Source: an uncultured Lentisphaeria bacterium | Lineage (GTDB): Bacteria > Verrucomicrobiota > Lentisphaeria > Victivallales > UBA1829 | DNA length: 64,000 nucleotides | Direction: 5' to 3' | Assembly: GCA_905197955.1 (NCBI GenBank) | Contig: CAJKAR010000001.1 | Location: forward strand, 163,889 to 227,888 | Shown: piece after piece, positions 52,441 to 61,213 of the stretch | How positions within the stretch are numbered: the first letter of the stretch is position 1 | Layout: the number at the start of each line of letters is the position of its first letter | Notes under the pieces: generated by a model | The model's database searches: none | The model's input: the letters and a program-made list of their open reading frames with translations, nothing else | What the model was told of the DNA's origin: nothing | Translations under genes and position numbers: made by a program

Positions 52441-54645
52441 ATGAATTCAGTCATTCCGATCTGGGGAAGATGCGTAAAAGAGGCGTTTTTCCGCAGGAAA
52501 TTCACGCTGGAAGAAAAGGTATCCCGCGGAGTTATTCGGATTTTTGCGGACACCGGATACGAACTGTTTCTGAACGAGCGTCCGGTCGCCATCGTTGATG
52601 AGTGGAACAATACCCGTGATTACGATGTAACACCGTTTCTGAAGGCAGGAGAAAATCTGGTCGCGGTGCACGGACTGAATCATTCCGGGCACCGTGGGTT
52701 TTCATTTGAGCTCTGCTGCAACGGAATACCGGTTCTTGTTTCCGACGGGAGCTGGCGGGCTGCTGACCGCGAAATCTGGGACTGGCAGAGAATTTGTTTT
52801 GACGATCAGTTCTGGCCTGCGGCGCAGGAACTGCCGCTTCAGCATGCGGGACTGCCTCAGTGGCGCGGTCATGCGGGCGACCGGCCGGAAAAAGTGATTC
52901 CGTATCTGGCAGGATCCCCTTTCTTTCCAGGTGCAATCCCTAAAGCGGTCCGTTCGCCGTTCTATGGAAAGACAAAACGGAAGAGAGAGGTGATTTCTCC
53001 GGAGATCCTCAAAGTAATCGGCGATGAATACCGAATCAGCAGGAATGCCACGCCCAAAGAACAGATTCTTCCAGCGGCCTGGCCCGAAGTTGATGGCTGT
53101 GCACATGGATCAGACGGAGTGTTCCGTCTGACAGGAACGTCGCGATACGAAGGACCTTTTTTCTTTATCGATTTCGGAGAAGAGACCGTCGGGCACCTGC
53201 GTTTCCGGACAGAATCTTCATCCGGACCGGTCCGGGTACGAATCCGTTACGGGGAAATGCTGGCGGAATGCGTTTCCGAACCGGCAAGAGATCAACTTCT
53301 GCACCGGATGCTCGTGGAAGAGATCATGCTCGGCAGCGGAGTACAGGAATGGGAAAGCCGTATGAGAGTCGGATTCCGATTCGTACGAGTGGAACTGTTC
53401 GATTCTCCGGCAGAAGTGGAATTTTCCAGATTTTCCGTTCGCTCTTCGCTTTATCCGGCAGAGTACCGCGGATATTTTCACTGTTCCGATCCTCTACTCA
53501 ACCGGATCTGGGAGGCGGGACGGAAAACACTGCATCTCTGCATGCAGGAATACTATCTGGACGGAATCAAGCGGGATCGCTTTCTCTGGGTCGGCGACGC
53601 CCGCACGGAAGCTCTTTACAACTATTATCTTTTCGGAGATCAGGAGCTGTTCCGATTCTGCTGGGAAGAGCTCGCGTCCGTACAATATGCCGATGGAGCA
53701 ATTCCTTCGGAAATGGGAGAAGGAGCATCCCTCCTCTGGGACTATGTCGCCTGGTGGGTTATCGCATTCCATGACTACCGGCTCTTCACAGGCGATGATG
53801 TGTTCCCTCTTCAGCTTCGTAACAATCTCTATGCCGCTGTGGACTGGCTCGCCGCACGGGCCGGAACTGATGGAAAAATCAATCTTCCGGAAAATCCATA
53901 TCCCTCCTGGATGATCGTTTTGAATAAAGCGGTCGGCCCCTCCCCGTTCCTGAATCTGCTCTATCTGCGATCTCTGCAAACCGCTCTGGAAATTGCCGAC
54001 TTATCCGGGGATTCCGAAGCGAAATCCCGGTATCGGAGTCTGCTTGAGCAGACGGAACCGGCGGTTCAAGATCTGCTGCGCAAACATCCGCTTTCGGAAG
54101 AAGACGGACTGCAAAGCTCCTCCACAGGACTCTATGAAATTCTGGAGCACTGGTTCGCTCAGGGCAACAGCAGAACGGCGCTGGAATCCATCCGTAAAAA
54201 CTGGGGGAATCTTCTTGACTCCGGAGCTGATACACTGTACGAGGGATTCTATGCTCCGGATGGGAAATACCCTTCCGTGAACGATCCGAAAGAAAAACGT
54301 CGTTTCATCAGTTTCTGCCACGGCTGGACCGCGGGCCCGTGCGCACTGCTCCCGGCGGAAATTGCAGGAATCAAACCTCTGGAACCGGGGTTCCGACGCT
54401 TCCGCGTCGCGCCAAGAATGGAAGACCTTTCCGAAGTAAAAACTGTCGTACCGACTCCACACGGAGAGATCGCTCTCGCCATCACCAGTTCAGAACTCCA
54501 TCTGCTTGTTCCGCAAGGAACCATTGCAGAGCTGGAACTTCTCTCCCCGATTCCGCTGCGGAAGAGTCTGAAAGCCGGAAGCTATCGGATCTCCCTGCTT
54601 TCCGCAGAAAACGGTATGCAGGACTCTTCCCCGCAGATCCATTGA
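52441..54645 (+). CDS. GH78-like alpha-L-rhamnosidase
   Basis: The start at 52441 has GGAGG at 5-nt spacing; an ATG 12 bases earlier lacks a signal. The 734-residue protein has N-terminal beta-sandwich domains (about 1-330; DTGYELFLNERPVA is the carbohydrate-binding-like part of rhamnosidases). The (alpha/alpha)6 barrel follows at about 340-630, with YFHCSDPLLNRIWEAGRKTL and YLDGIKRDRFLWVGDARTEA, which corresponds to the GH78 DCPxRDERxGWTGDA motif but with altered residues. A C-terminal beta domain closes the protein. No signal peptide is seen. It is cotranscribed with the LacI regulator. Substitutions in the motif mean that activity on rhamnose is likely but not certain. Confidence 0.85.
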   Translation: MNSVIPIWGRCVKEAFFRRKFTLEEKVSRGVIRIFADTGYELFLNERPVAIVDEWNNTRDYDVTPFLKAGENLVAVHGLNHSGHRGFSFELCCNGIPVLVSDGSWRAADREIWDWQRICFDDQFWPAAQELPLQHAGLPQWRGHAGDRPEKVIPYLAGSPFFPGAIPKAVRSPFYGKTKRKREVISPEILKVIGDEYRISRNATPKEQILPAAWPEVDGCAHGSDGVFRLTGTSRYEGPFFFIDFGEETVGHLRFRTESSSGPVRVRIRYGEMLAECVSEPARDQLLHRMLVEEIMLGSGVQEWESRMRVGFRFVRVELFDSPAEVEFSRFSVRSSLYPAEYRGYFHCSDPLLNRIWEAGRKTLHLCMQEYYLDGIKRDRFLWVGDARTEALYNYYLFGDQELFRFCWEELASVQYADGAIPSEMGEGASLLWDYVAWWVIAFHDYRLFTGDDVFPLQLRNNLYAAVDWLAARAGTDGKINLPENPYPSWMIVLNKAVGPSPFLNLLYLRSLQTALEIADLSGDSEAKSRYRSLLEQTEPAVQDLLRKHPLSEEDGLQSSSTGLYEILEHWFAQGNSRTALESIRKNWGNLLDSGADTLYEGFYAPDGKYPSVNDPKEKRRFISFCHGWTAGPCALLPAEIAGIKPLEPGFRRFRVAPRMEDLSEVKTVVPTPHGEIALAITSSELHLLVPQGTIAELELLSPIPLRKSLKAGSYRISLLSAENGMQDSSPQIH

Positions 54646-54654
54646 AACGCGAAA

Positions 54655-54680
54655 ATAAAAAAGCCGCCGGAAACGGCGGC
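54655..54680 (-). terminator. Terminator of the tandem-CBM32 gene
   Basis: GCCGCCG and CGGCGGC form a 7-bp stem closed by a GAAA-type tetraloop; on the minus strand TTTTTTATTTT follows. It also lies just past the plus-strand rhamnosidase stop codon. Confidence 0.85.
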
Positions 54681-54704
54681 CTGGTATTTCTGAATCGGAA
54701 GATT

Positions 54705-55553
54705 TTATTTGGCGTATGCCTCAACTTCCCAGAGAGAATATCCATACCGTGTGGTCCGCGACACCCCCTGGATCCGGATGTAACGAGCTTCCTGCGGTTT
54801 GATTTTGATGGTCTCCACTGCACCTGATTTTCCATCTTTCTTGCGGAAAACTTCCGTAAAGTTCTTTCCATCCTGCGAGAACTGGACGGCATATTCCTTT
54901 CCGGCGGCCTGTTCCCATCTCAGGACAAGTCTTCCAAGTGTTTTTGCGGATCCGAGGTCCAGCATCAGCCATTCGTTGTCCTTGCGATTCGATCCCCAGC
55001 GGGTGTTGTTTCTGCCATCAACGGCATTGGCCGGGACCAGATTCCGCTCCGTAGAACTGGCTGTTGCTTTGGCTCCGAACGCAAGATTGTCAGTCGCGGG
55101 ATAGACCATCATCTCCCAGAGAGAGTAGCCGAACTGCGAAGCACGTTTCTTCCCGAGAATACGAATATAACGGGTCTCACGGGGCTTGATCCGGATGATT
55201 TCACGGGCACCGCGTTTTCCGTTGGTCACGGTATAAACATCTGTAAAGTTTTTACCGTCGTTGGAAAACTGCACAACATAATCCCTTCCGGCAGCGGCTT
55301 CCCAGTCAAGACGGATCTGCCCGACCATCTTCGGCTGGCCGAGATCCAGCATGAACCATTCGTTGTCATTGCGTTTGGAAGACCAGCGGGTATTGCCCCG
55401 CCCGTCGATTGCCTTGCCGGGCTCGTACTGTGCGGATTCAGAAGAACTCGCAGTCGCAACAGCTCCTTTTGCAAGATTCACCATTTCATCCGCGAACAGC
55501 CCGCAGGCCGCGGCGGAAGCGAAGGCCAGAACAGCCAACATCATTTTTCTCAT
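54705..55553 (-). CDS. Exported protein of two discoidin (CBM32-like) domains
   Basis: The 282-residue product has a signal peptide (MRKMMLAVLAFASAAACGLFA) and two F5/8 type C domains, at about 25-153 and 155-282. Each contains an AVDGRxNTRWxSxxxDNEW-type motif, LDLGxxK, a VQFSxDGKNFT strand and a closing GYSLWE. There is no enzymatic domain. It therefore looks like a pure carbohydrate-binding protein that may hold glycan at the cell surface. The two domains are alike enough to suggest internal duplication. It has its own near-consensus promoter and terminator. Confidence 0.9.
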   Translation of the reverse strand: MRKMMLAVLAFASAAACGLFADEMVNLAKGAVATASSSESAQYEPGKAIDGRGNTRWSSKRNDNEWFMLDLGQPKMVGQIRLDWEAAAGRDYVVQFSNDGKNFTDVYTVTNGKRGAREIIRIKPRETRYIRILGKKRASQFGYSLWEMMVYPATDNLAFGAKATASSTERNLVPANAVDGRNNTRWGSNRKDNEWLMLDLGSAKTLGRLVLRWEQAAGKEYAVQFSQDGKNFTEVFRKKDGKSGAVETIKIKPQEARYIRIQGVSRTTRYGYSLWEVEAYAK

Positions 55554-55601
55554 AATATCGATTCCCTTTCCGGACGTTTCTTTGGTTAAACGCCCTTTAA
55601 A

Positions 55602-55630
55602 AATATAACAATCAAATCCAATTTTGTCAA
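55602..55630 (-). promoter_or_regulatory. Promoter of the tandem-CBM32 gene
   Basis: TTGACA and TATATT on the minus strand are separated by 17 bp, about 50 bp before the start codon. Its strength suggests constitutive or high expression. Confidence 0.8.
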
Positions 55631-55715
55631 GATGGAAAACACACTCCGAACCGGGGAATCAATGATCCGTCAGAATCCGCACATCCTCTTTTTTGGAATT
55701 CCGCCGCAATAACCG

Positions 55716-57419
55716 TTACGGTACAAGAAGTTGATCAAAGACCATCAGTGCCAGACGGGTGCCGAAGGAATCCAGTTCCACTTTCGACCAGTCCGGCATG
55801 GAAGAATCCTCCGAAAAAAGAAACGGCATCAGCAGATACTGAGGAATCCAGGCACCCGTTACCTCTCCGCGGGAATTCCGTTTCATGGCAGCAATACAGA
55901 AACGTCCGTTTCCATTGTCCAGCTCGAACAGGGGAATCACCGAACCATCCCCCGTCCGGATGGCAATATTGGAAAAGGGCTTGTTCCATCCTGCCGGTGT
56001 ATTCGGATTATCCTTGAATGCAAACGACTCTTTCCCAAAAAGACCGGCAAACGCTTTCGCAGGAAGAATCCGCATTTTGCTGATCCGATCCTGATTCGCC
56101 CGGCCATAGGCGGAGGAAACTGGAATTTCGCCGTTCTCCCTGCGCTCAAAAAAAGGCGCCAGACCGGTCAGATTCAAATCCGATCTACCCCCAATGACAA
56201 CCATTTTTCCTCCGCGGGCAACATATTTTTTCAGAGCTTTTGATACAAAACCGGGCGCTCCGGCATTTGAACAGAGAACAATCACGGGAATCTGTTCCGG
56301 AGAGGGTACCGAGTTTTTCAGATCATACATGGGAATCGCCTGCACGGATTTCCCGTTTTTCAGAAGGGTCCGGCCGAGCGAGCCGATCAGAAATTTGGAG
56401 CCGAATCCTAGAAACGACTGATTCATTGCATAGGTGGCTTCACAAATCAATCCAATTGTCCTGGGACTTCCTTTTCCGTTCCGCACGTCAAACAATCCCG
56501 CATAAATAGCATCCGTCCGAGGATCGCGCTGTTCGAGCTTTTTACTTCTGCGCCGCTCGTATTCCGGGCGGAGTGCGCTGGATTTCTCACTCTCCGGCAG
56601 AGCGGCAAACGCCTTCGCGTCAAAATCGGAGGGCTTGAGAGCCAGGGGCTCCCCGGAAGAGGCAAGACGCCATGCCGAACAGATGGCATTGACACCGATT
56701 CGAGTCTGATAAGCCGCGACATCCGCCATTGCATTCAGAGCTGCATCGGATGGGGTTCCATCGGGATTGACAAGCGCAAGAAGATTCTCTCGGGAACACA
56801 TGTAAGCATTGCTGTCGATCTCTTCCAGCATCAGCTTGAGAACTGTTTCCCGAAGGTTCTCCCTTCCTCCATCGGGACGAAACGCGGAAAGACGTTCTGC
56901 AATTTTTTCTGCCAGCTTCCCGTTTTTCCGCATCATCGAAAGATCCAGATCCGCATGCGGATAACGGATGTGGCGATAACGGGTATAGGTCAGAAAATGG
57001 ATCAGAGGAGCGTGATTGAACGCATTGGCATCAGCGATTCCGTGCAGCAGAACTCCGGCAAAAAATGCAGCTGCCTCATACTGTTTTTCACGGAACGCGC
57101 GAACCAGCAGAAAAAATGCAACGCCCTTCCCGGAATCGCTGTGGAACTGATAACAGGTTCGAATCCGGGTCTCGTTCAGAAAACGGGAGGCTTCGGGACC
57201 GATCAGATTCCGGATTTCCGGGGCGATCTCCTTCTGCGAATCAGGATAATGGGACCAGCGGGTCCGGAACTCCTTTTTTACCGCATTGTTCCAGTGCGAG
57301 GTGATTTCATCTGGAAGATGTTTCAAAACCAGACCGGCATGATCGTCATGTCCGCTGCCCCAGCCGAAGAGTGTCAGGCAGATCGTCAGGACGAGAAGAA
57401 CAGCAAATCCTTTTTTCAT
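55716..57419 (-). CDS. Exported S1-P1/phospholipase-C-like protein with a GATase-like C-terminal domain
   Basis: The 567-residue product has a signal peptide (about 1-19). The mature start GWGSGHDDHAGLVLKHLP matches the N-terminal Trp-Gly-x2-Gly-His zinc-site motif of S1-P1 nucleases and zinc-dependent phospholipases C. CYQFHSDSGKG and LLHGIADANAFNHAPLIHF near 124-142 supply more His/Asp ligands. From about residue 315 an alpha/beta domain resembles class-I glutamine-amidotransferase/ThuA-like folds (VIVLCSNAGAPGFVSKAL, KYVARGGKMVVIGGRSD). It is the last gene of an operon with a second S1-P1-like protein and a HAD phosphatase. The fused pair of domains was not recognised as a known family. 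Confidence 0.7.
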   Translation of the reverse strand: MKKGFAVLLVLTICLTLFGWGSGHDDHAGLVLKHLPDEITSHWNNAVKKEFRTRWSHYPDSQKEIAPEIRNLIGPEASRFLNETRIRTCYQFHSDSGKGVAFFLLVRAFREKQYEAAAFFAGVLLHGIADANAFNHAPLIHFLTYTRYRHIRYPHADLDLSMMRKNGKLAEKIAERLSAFRPDGGRENLRETVLKLMLEEIDSNAYMCSRENLLALVNPDGTPSDAALNAMADVAAYQTRIGVNAICSAWRLASSGEPLALKPSDFDAKAFAALPESEKSSALRPEYERRRSKKLEQRDPRTDAIYAGLFDVRNGKGSPRTIGLICEATYAMNQSFLGFGSKFLIGSLGRTLLKNGKSVQAIPMYDLKNSVPSPEQIPVIVLCSNAGAPGFVSKALKKYVARGGKMVVIGGRSDLNLTGLAPFFERRENGEIPVSSAYGRANQDRISKMRILPAKAFAGLFGKESFAFKDNPNTPAGWNKPFSNIAIRTGDGSVIPLFELDNGNGRFCIAAMKRNSRGEVTGAWIPQYLLMPFLFSEDSSMPDWSKVELDSFGTRLALMVFDQLLVP

Positions 57420-57436
57420 ATTTTCTCCTTTTCTTT

Positions 57437-58672
57437 TCAGCGGGAAAGTTCCGGTTTTCCCCAGTAGGCATGGTTCCGCCAGAAACTGGACCCGTTGTTT
57501 GCATCAAGCACTTTCAGAGTAATGGATGAGGCGGAACCAAGTTCCACGGAAACAGCGGAGGCATCCATCTCCGCAGTCATGCGTCCGCTGCTCCAGACAC
57601 ACTCTCCATCCAGCAGAACGCGGAACTCCGCGGCGCCGCCGACGGCAAGTGTGGCGTGCATTCCGGCAAATGCCGTAAAGCGTTGAAATACATTCTGCGG
57701 TAGAATCCAGGTCATATAACAGCAGCGTTCGCCGTTCATTCCGCTGTGCGGGAGCATGCCAAGTCCGGGAAGAGTTTCAATATGACCGCTGATCCGAAGC
57801 TGTCCGGGAATTACGGGGGCATTGTTCGGAGGAACGTCACGATTGCCGTCCGGAACCGCGCCGCCGTAGACAAGATCATGAAACTCTTCCAGAGGCGGCA
57901 TCTTTCGGAGATCCGCCGGAGGAAGCTCCCCGATTTCCCCGCTGGCGATCCGAATCGCCGAATACAGTGCATTGGCTGTCAGTTCCGCTGCGATTGTAAC
58001 AGGTTCCGCAGCAAGGGATTCTGCTTTTTTCAGATCATTTTCAAACAGAGCCTGAATGGTAGGAACGATGAATCTCCGACAGTATACGACAGCAGTCTGC
58101 GCATCGGAGGCGATTTTCCAGGCGGCCTCAGCTTCGGAGGCTCCGAGAAGACGCGGAGGCGGAAGCGGACCGCACTCGCCGTTGACCGCTTCCACGGAGG
58201 TGTGATAATGAAAATTTTTCAGATATGGACGATCCGGAACAGGAAGCATCTGACTCAGAAAAACATTGTTGGAATCCGGTCCAATATGGGCAGGCTGAGT
58301 TGCATCGCCCATGGCATGGCTCAGACAGCCGGCAAATTTGATGAAGTCGCAAGAATTGTTCTCTCTCAAAGCCCCCGTCATCCGTTTCAGCAGCCAGGTA
58401 TAGATCCCAATTCGTTTCAACTGTTCGGAGGGCGGGGCCGGAAAAAAATGAAGCATCCGCGCCCCCGTTTCTTCCGGATAGAGGGTGTATTTTTCCCAGT
58501 CGGGATCGATCTGCCGTTTCTGTTCTGCAGGACGGGTCGGATCATCGAAATAATCCGGATAGTTCCCGACGTTTCCAACCAGTTCCAGAGGCAGATTCAA
58601 AGATTCCCGCATCTCCTCCGGCAGAGAAAGATAGGCACCGATCATAATTTTCGGATGCGAAAGACCATTCAT
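57437..58672 (-). CDS. S1-P1/phospholipase-C-like protein with C-terminal NPCBM-like domain
   Basis: The 411-residue protein has no signal peptide. Residues of about 1-240 form a helical domain with MNGLSHPKIMIGAYLSLP at the N-terminus and AGCLSHAMGDATQPAHIGP near 113-131, the His-x3-Asp-x4-Pro-x-His pattern of zinc phospholipase C/S1-P1 enzymes. Residues of about 295-410 resemble an NPCBM domain (AEFRVLLDGECVWSSGRM, ITLKVLDANNGSSFWRNHAYWGKPEL). A metal-dependent phosphoesterase acting on a glycan-linked phosphate is a reasonable guess. It overlaps the HAD gene by 4 bp (ATGA) and is 17 bp before the next gene. Confidence 0.72.
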   Translation of the reverse strand: MNGLSHPKIMIGAYLSLPEEMRESLNLPLELVGNVGNYPDYFDDPTRPAEQKRQIDPDWEKYTLYPEETGARMLHFFPAPPSEQLKRIGIYTWLLKRMTGALRENNSCDFIKFAGCLSHAMGDATQPAHIGPDSNNVFLSQMLPVPDRPYLKNFHYHTSVEAVNGECGPLPPPRLLGASEAEAAWKIASDAQTAVVYCRRFIVPTIQALFENDLKKAESLAAEPVTIAAELTANALYSAIRIASGEIGELPPADLRKMPPLEEFHDLVYGGAVPDGNRDVPPNNAPVIPGQLRISGHIETLPGLGMLPHSGMNGERCCYMTWILPQNVFQRFTAFAGMHATLAVGGAAEFRVLLDGECVWSSGRMTAEMDASAVSVELGSASSITLKVLDANNGSSFWRNHAYWGKPELSR

Positions 58673-59343
58673 GGCAGCAACTCCCTGATTTTGGAAATGG
58701 AAGGAACCAAAGACATGCCGTCCATGACACGTCCGTCATTGCGGCCATCGCGGTTCAGGAGGAAACAGCGGCGGATGCCTTCGGAAAATGGAAGGAGACA
58801 GTCATCGTTGAAATTATCGCCAAGCGTGCAGAGAGTTTCCAGCGGACGTCCTGTCAGAGGAATCACTTTCTTCCAGAACAGCGGATCCGCCTTCATCGCC
58901 TGCATCTGTGTGGCACCGAGAAATGCTGTGAAGATCGTTTCCGGATGACGGAATCCGGCAAGTCTCAGCTTATGGCGGATTCCATCGGGCGGATTGTTGC
59001 TGGTAATGAAAAATGAGGCCCCGCGCCGTTTCCATTCGGCAAAAATCTCGTACAAATCCGTCTCCGCCGGCTGCAGGTATACGGATTCCACCTCGAAGGC
59101 ATATTCCCAGAAGAGGTCCGGATCGATATTGAGATGTTCCAGGAAGGTCTTCCAGCTCCACCAGGCGACTGTTTTTCTCACAAGATCAATTTTCGAATCG
59201 ACCGTTTCGGGAGGCATCTTTTTTTCCTCGACAGCATACTTCCGAATCACATGAATCACTCCGGAGGTGGATCGAGGGACCGTACATCCCGGTTTAAATG
59301 TAATGAGGGTATCATCAATATCCGTCAAAAAGCTCAGGTTCAT
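58669..59343 (-). CDS. HAD-superfamily hydrolase
   Basis: From ATG at 59343 (AAGGAG 9 nt upstream) the product is 224 residues. Motif I is FLTDIDDTLITF (Asp-x-Asp-x-Thr), motif II SFFITSNNPP, motif III a Lys in QMQAMKAD, and motif IV LGDNFNDD. The promoter at 59372-59400 lies downstream of longer possible starts and excludes them. Members are mostly small-molecule phosphatases. Coupling by an ATGA overlap to an S1-P1-like gene suggests a pathway that releases and then processes phosphate esters. Confidence 0.88.
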   Translation of the reverse strand: MNLSFLTDIDDTLITFKPGCTVPRSTSGVIHVIRKYAVEEKKMPPETVDSKIDLVRKTVAWWSWKTFLEHLNIDPDLFWEYAFEVESVYLQPAETDLYEIFAEWKRRGASFFITSNNPPDGIRHKLRLAGFRHPETIFTAFLGATQMQAMKADPLFWKKVIPLTGRPLETLCTLGDNFNDDCLLPFSEGIRRCFLLNRDGRNDGRVMDGMSLVPSISKIRELLP

Positions 59344-59371
59344 TTCCGTCATCTCCTTTTTATCCCGATTC

Positions 59372-59400
59372 ATTTTAGACGCTTCTCTCCCCTGTGTCAA
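59372..59400 (-). promoter_or_regulatory. Promoter of the HAD/S1-P1-like operon
   Basis: On the minus strand TTGACA and TAAAAT are separated by 17 bp, with the expected transcription start about 20 bp before the HAD start codon. Confidence 0.8.
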
Positions 59401-59512
59401 GAGAAGGAACAGCCCTATCCGGAAAAAGCAGAAAAAAAAGAGCACAACAAGTCGAATGTGTTATAAAAACAATAACACTATCGGAAACCCCGCCTTAATT
59501 TCACCCGGAGCA

Positions 59513-59540
59513 TTGAAAAAAAGGAAAACGATGGTATGTT
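59513..59540 (+). promoter_or_regulatory. Possible promoter of the polysaccharide export locus
   Basis: TTGAAA (59513-59518) and TATGTT (59535-59540) with a 16-bp spacer, about 47 bp before the Wzm-type gene. It is the best pair in the 240-bp spacer. Confidence 0.5.
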
Positions 59541-59587
59541 TCTCCGAATATTATGGAAATTAGCAGAACAGACGCGGTGAAATAATT

Positions 59588-60418
59588 ATGGCAGGCGAAT
59601 CGGAGGAACACATTCTGGTGATTGAGGCGGGACGGACTCATTCGCGATATCTGCGTGATCTCTGGCTGTACCGGGAGCTGTTTCTGATTCTGGCGTGGAG
59701 AGATATCATTGTCCGATACAAACAGACGGTGATCGGAATAACCTGGAGTATCATACGTCCGCTTCTCGGAATGATCGCCTTCACGATTGTATTCAGTAAA
59801 ATTGCGAACCTGCCCTCGGATCAGATTCCATATCCGCTGACGGTGTATGCGGCAATGCTGGTCTGGCAGTTTTTCAGCAACACGGTCTCTATTGGGAGTG
59901 AATCGCTGCTGAACAATTCGAATCTGATCTCGAAGGTCTATTTTCCGCGTCTGATCATCCCGTCGACAAGCATGACGGTAAGTTTGACGGACTTTCTGAT
60001 TTCGGCAGTTGTGTTCATTCCGCTTTTTTTCTATTATCGTTTTCTTCCGGACTGGAAAGTCATATTTCTGCCGTTATTTATTTTTCTAACGGTAATGGTT
60101 TCTCTCGGAGTGACTTACATCATTTCGGCGTTGAATGTCAAATTCCGGGATTTCCGTTTTGCGGTACCATTTGCGATGCAGCTGGGGATGTATATTTCAC
60201 CGGTCGGCTTCATCAGTTCGGTGGTACCGGGGAAATGGCGGCTGCTGTTCAGTCTGAATCCGCTGGCGGGAATTATTGACGGGGTCCGCTGGTCGCTGTT
60301 CGGGACTCCGTTATATCTGCCCTCAGTGGTGATGTCGATTGTGATCTCCTTTCTGCTCCTCGTGGGCGGATATTTCATCTTTCGTTCCATGGAGCGCGAA
60401 TTCGCGGATGTGATCTGA
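59588..60418 (+). CDS. Polysaccharide ABC exporter permease (Wzm/ABC-2 type)
   Basis: The 276-residue protein has six membrane segments and the ABC-2 export layout. It begins with a cytoplasmic helix (LWLYRELFLILAWRDIIVRYKQTVIGITWSIIRP), followed by MIAFTIVFSKIANLPSD and LNPLAGIIDGVRWSLFG near 225-245, typical of Wzm/TagG-type exporters of O-antigen or teichoic-type polymers. It overlaps the ATPase gene by one base (TGATG), so the two form the transporter. No strong ribosome site is visible. Confidence 0.92.
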   Translation: MAGESEEHILVIEAGRTHSRYLRDLWLYRELFLILAWRDIIVRYKQTVIGITWSIIRPLLGMIAFTIVFSKIANLPSDQIPYPLTVYAAMLVWQFFSNTVSIGSESLLNNSNLISKVYFPRLIIPSTSMTVSLTDFLISAVVFIPLFFYYRFLPDWKVIFLPLFIFLTVMVSLGVTYIISALNVKFRDFRFAVPFAMQLGMYISPVGFISSVVPGKWRLLFSLNPLAGIIDGVRWSLFGTPLYLPSVVMSIVISFLLLVGGYFIFRSMEREFADVI

Positions 60419-61212
60419 TGAGCAAGCCTATTATTTCCGTGGAACATCTCAGCAAATATTATGAGATCAGTCATCAGAAACGAGGTGTGGATACGTTTGT
60501 CGAATCGGCAACCGCATTCGGAAAAGGTCTGATCGAACGCATCCGTCATCCCTTCAGCCCGAATCGGGTTCATGTTGATCTGGAAGAATTCCATGCGCTG
60601 GATGATGTATCCTTTGAAATTGAACAGGGGGACCGGGTTGGAATCATCGGACGGAACGGAGCAGGCAAATCGACGCTTTTAAAATTATTGAGCCGAATCA
60701 CGGAACCAACCAGGGGACGTATTATTATGCGCGGACGTGTAGCCAGTCTTCTGGAAGTCGGAACGGGATTTCATCCGGAATTGAGCGGACGGGAAAACAT
60801 CTATCTGAACGGAGCGATTCTGGGAATGAAACGCACGGAAGTGAAAGCGAAATTTGACGAGATTGTGGATTTTTCCGGTGTGGAAAAATTTCTGGATACT
60901 CCGGTTAAACGCTATTCCAGCGGTATGTATGTCCGATTGGCGTTCGCGGTGGCGGCGCATCTGGAACCGGAAATTCTGCTGATTGACGAGGTCCTCGCCG
61001 TCGGAGATTCCGAATTCCAAAAAAAATGCATTGCCAAAATGAACGACATCTCCGCCCATGAAGGACGGACCATCCTGTTTATTAGCCACAATATGCTGGC
61101 CATAAAAGAGTTGTGTAAAACAGGAATTCTTCTGAAAGAAGGAAAATTATTTCAGACGGGCCCGATGGCTTCGATTCTTGAAACCTATCAAGGTCTTATC
61201 AAAGGAACATAA
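60418..61212 (+). CDS. Polysaccharide ABC exporter ATPase (Wzt type, short form)
   Basis: The 264-residue protein has an N-terminal extension with a helical stretch (about 20-55), Walker A GRNGAGKST (about 81-89), the signature YSSGMYVRLAFA and Walker B ILLIDEVLAVGD, and a switch His in LFISHN. It ends with about 20 residues beyond the ATPase core, so the carbohydrate-binding C-terminal domain of full-length Wzt is missing. That form usually goes with a polymer that needs no terminal modification for export. It directly precedes the glycosyltransferase genes. Confidence 0.94.
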   Translation: MSKPIISVEHLSKYYEISHQKRGVDTFVESATAFGKGLIERIRHPFSPNRVHVDLEEFHALDDVSFEIEQGDRVGIIGRNGAGKSTLLKLLSRITEPTRGRIIMRGRVASLLEVGTGFHPELSGRENIYLNGAILGMKRTEVKAKFDEIVDFSGVEKFLDTPVKRYSSGMYVRLAFAVAAHLEPEILLIDEVLAVGDSEFQKKCIAKMNDISAHEGRTILFISHNMLAIKELCKTGILLKEGKLFQTGPMASILETYQGLIKGT

Positions 61213-61213
61213 T

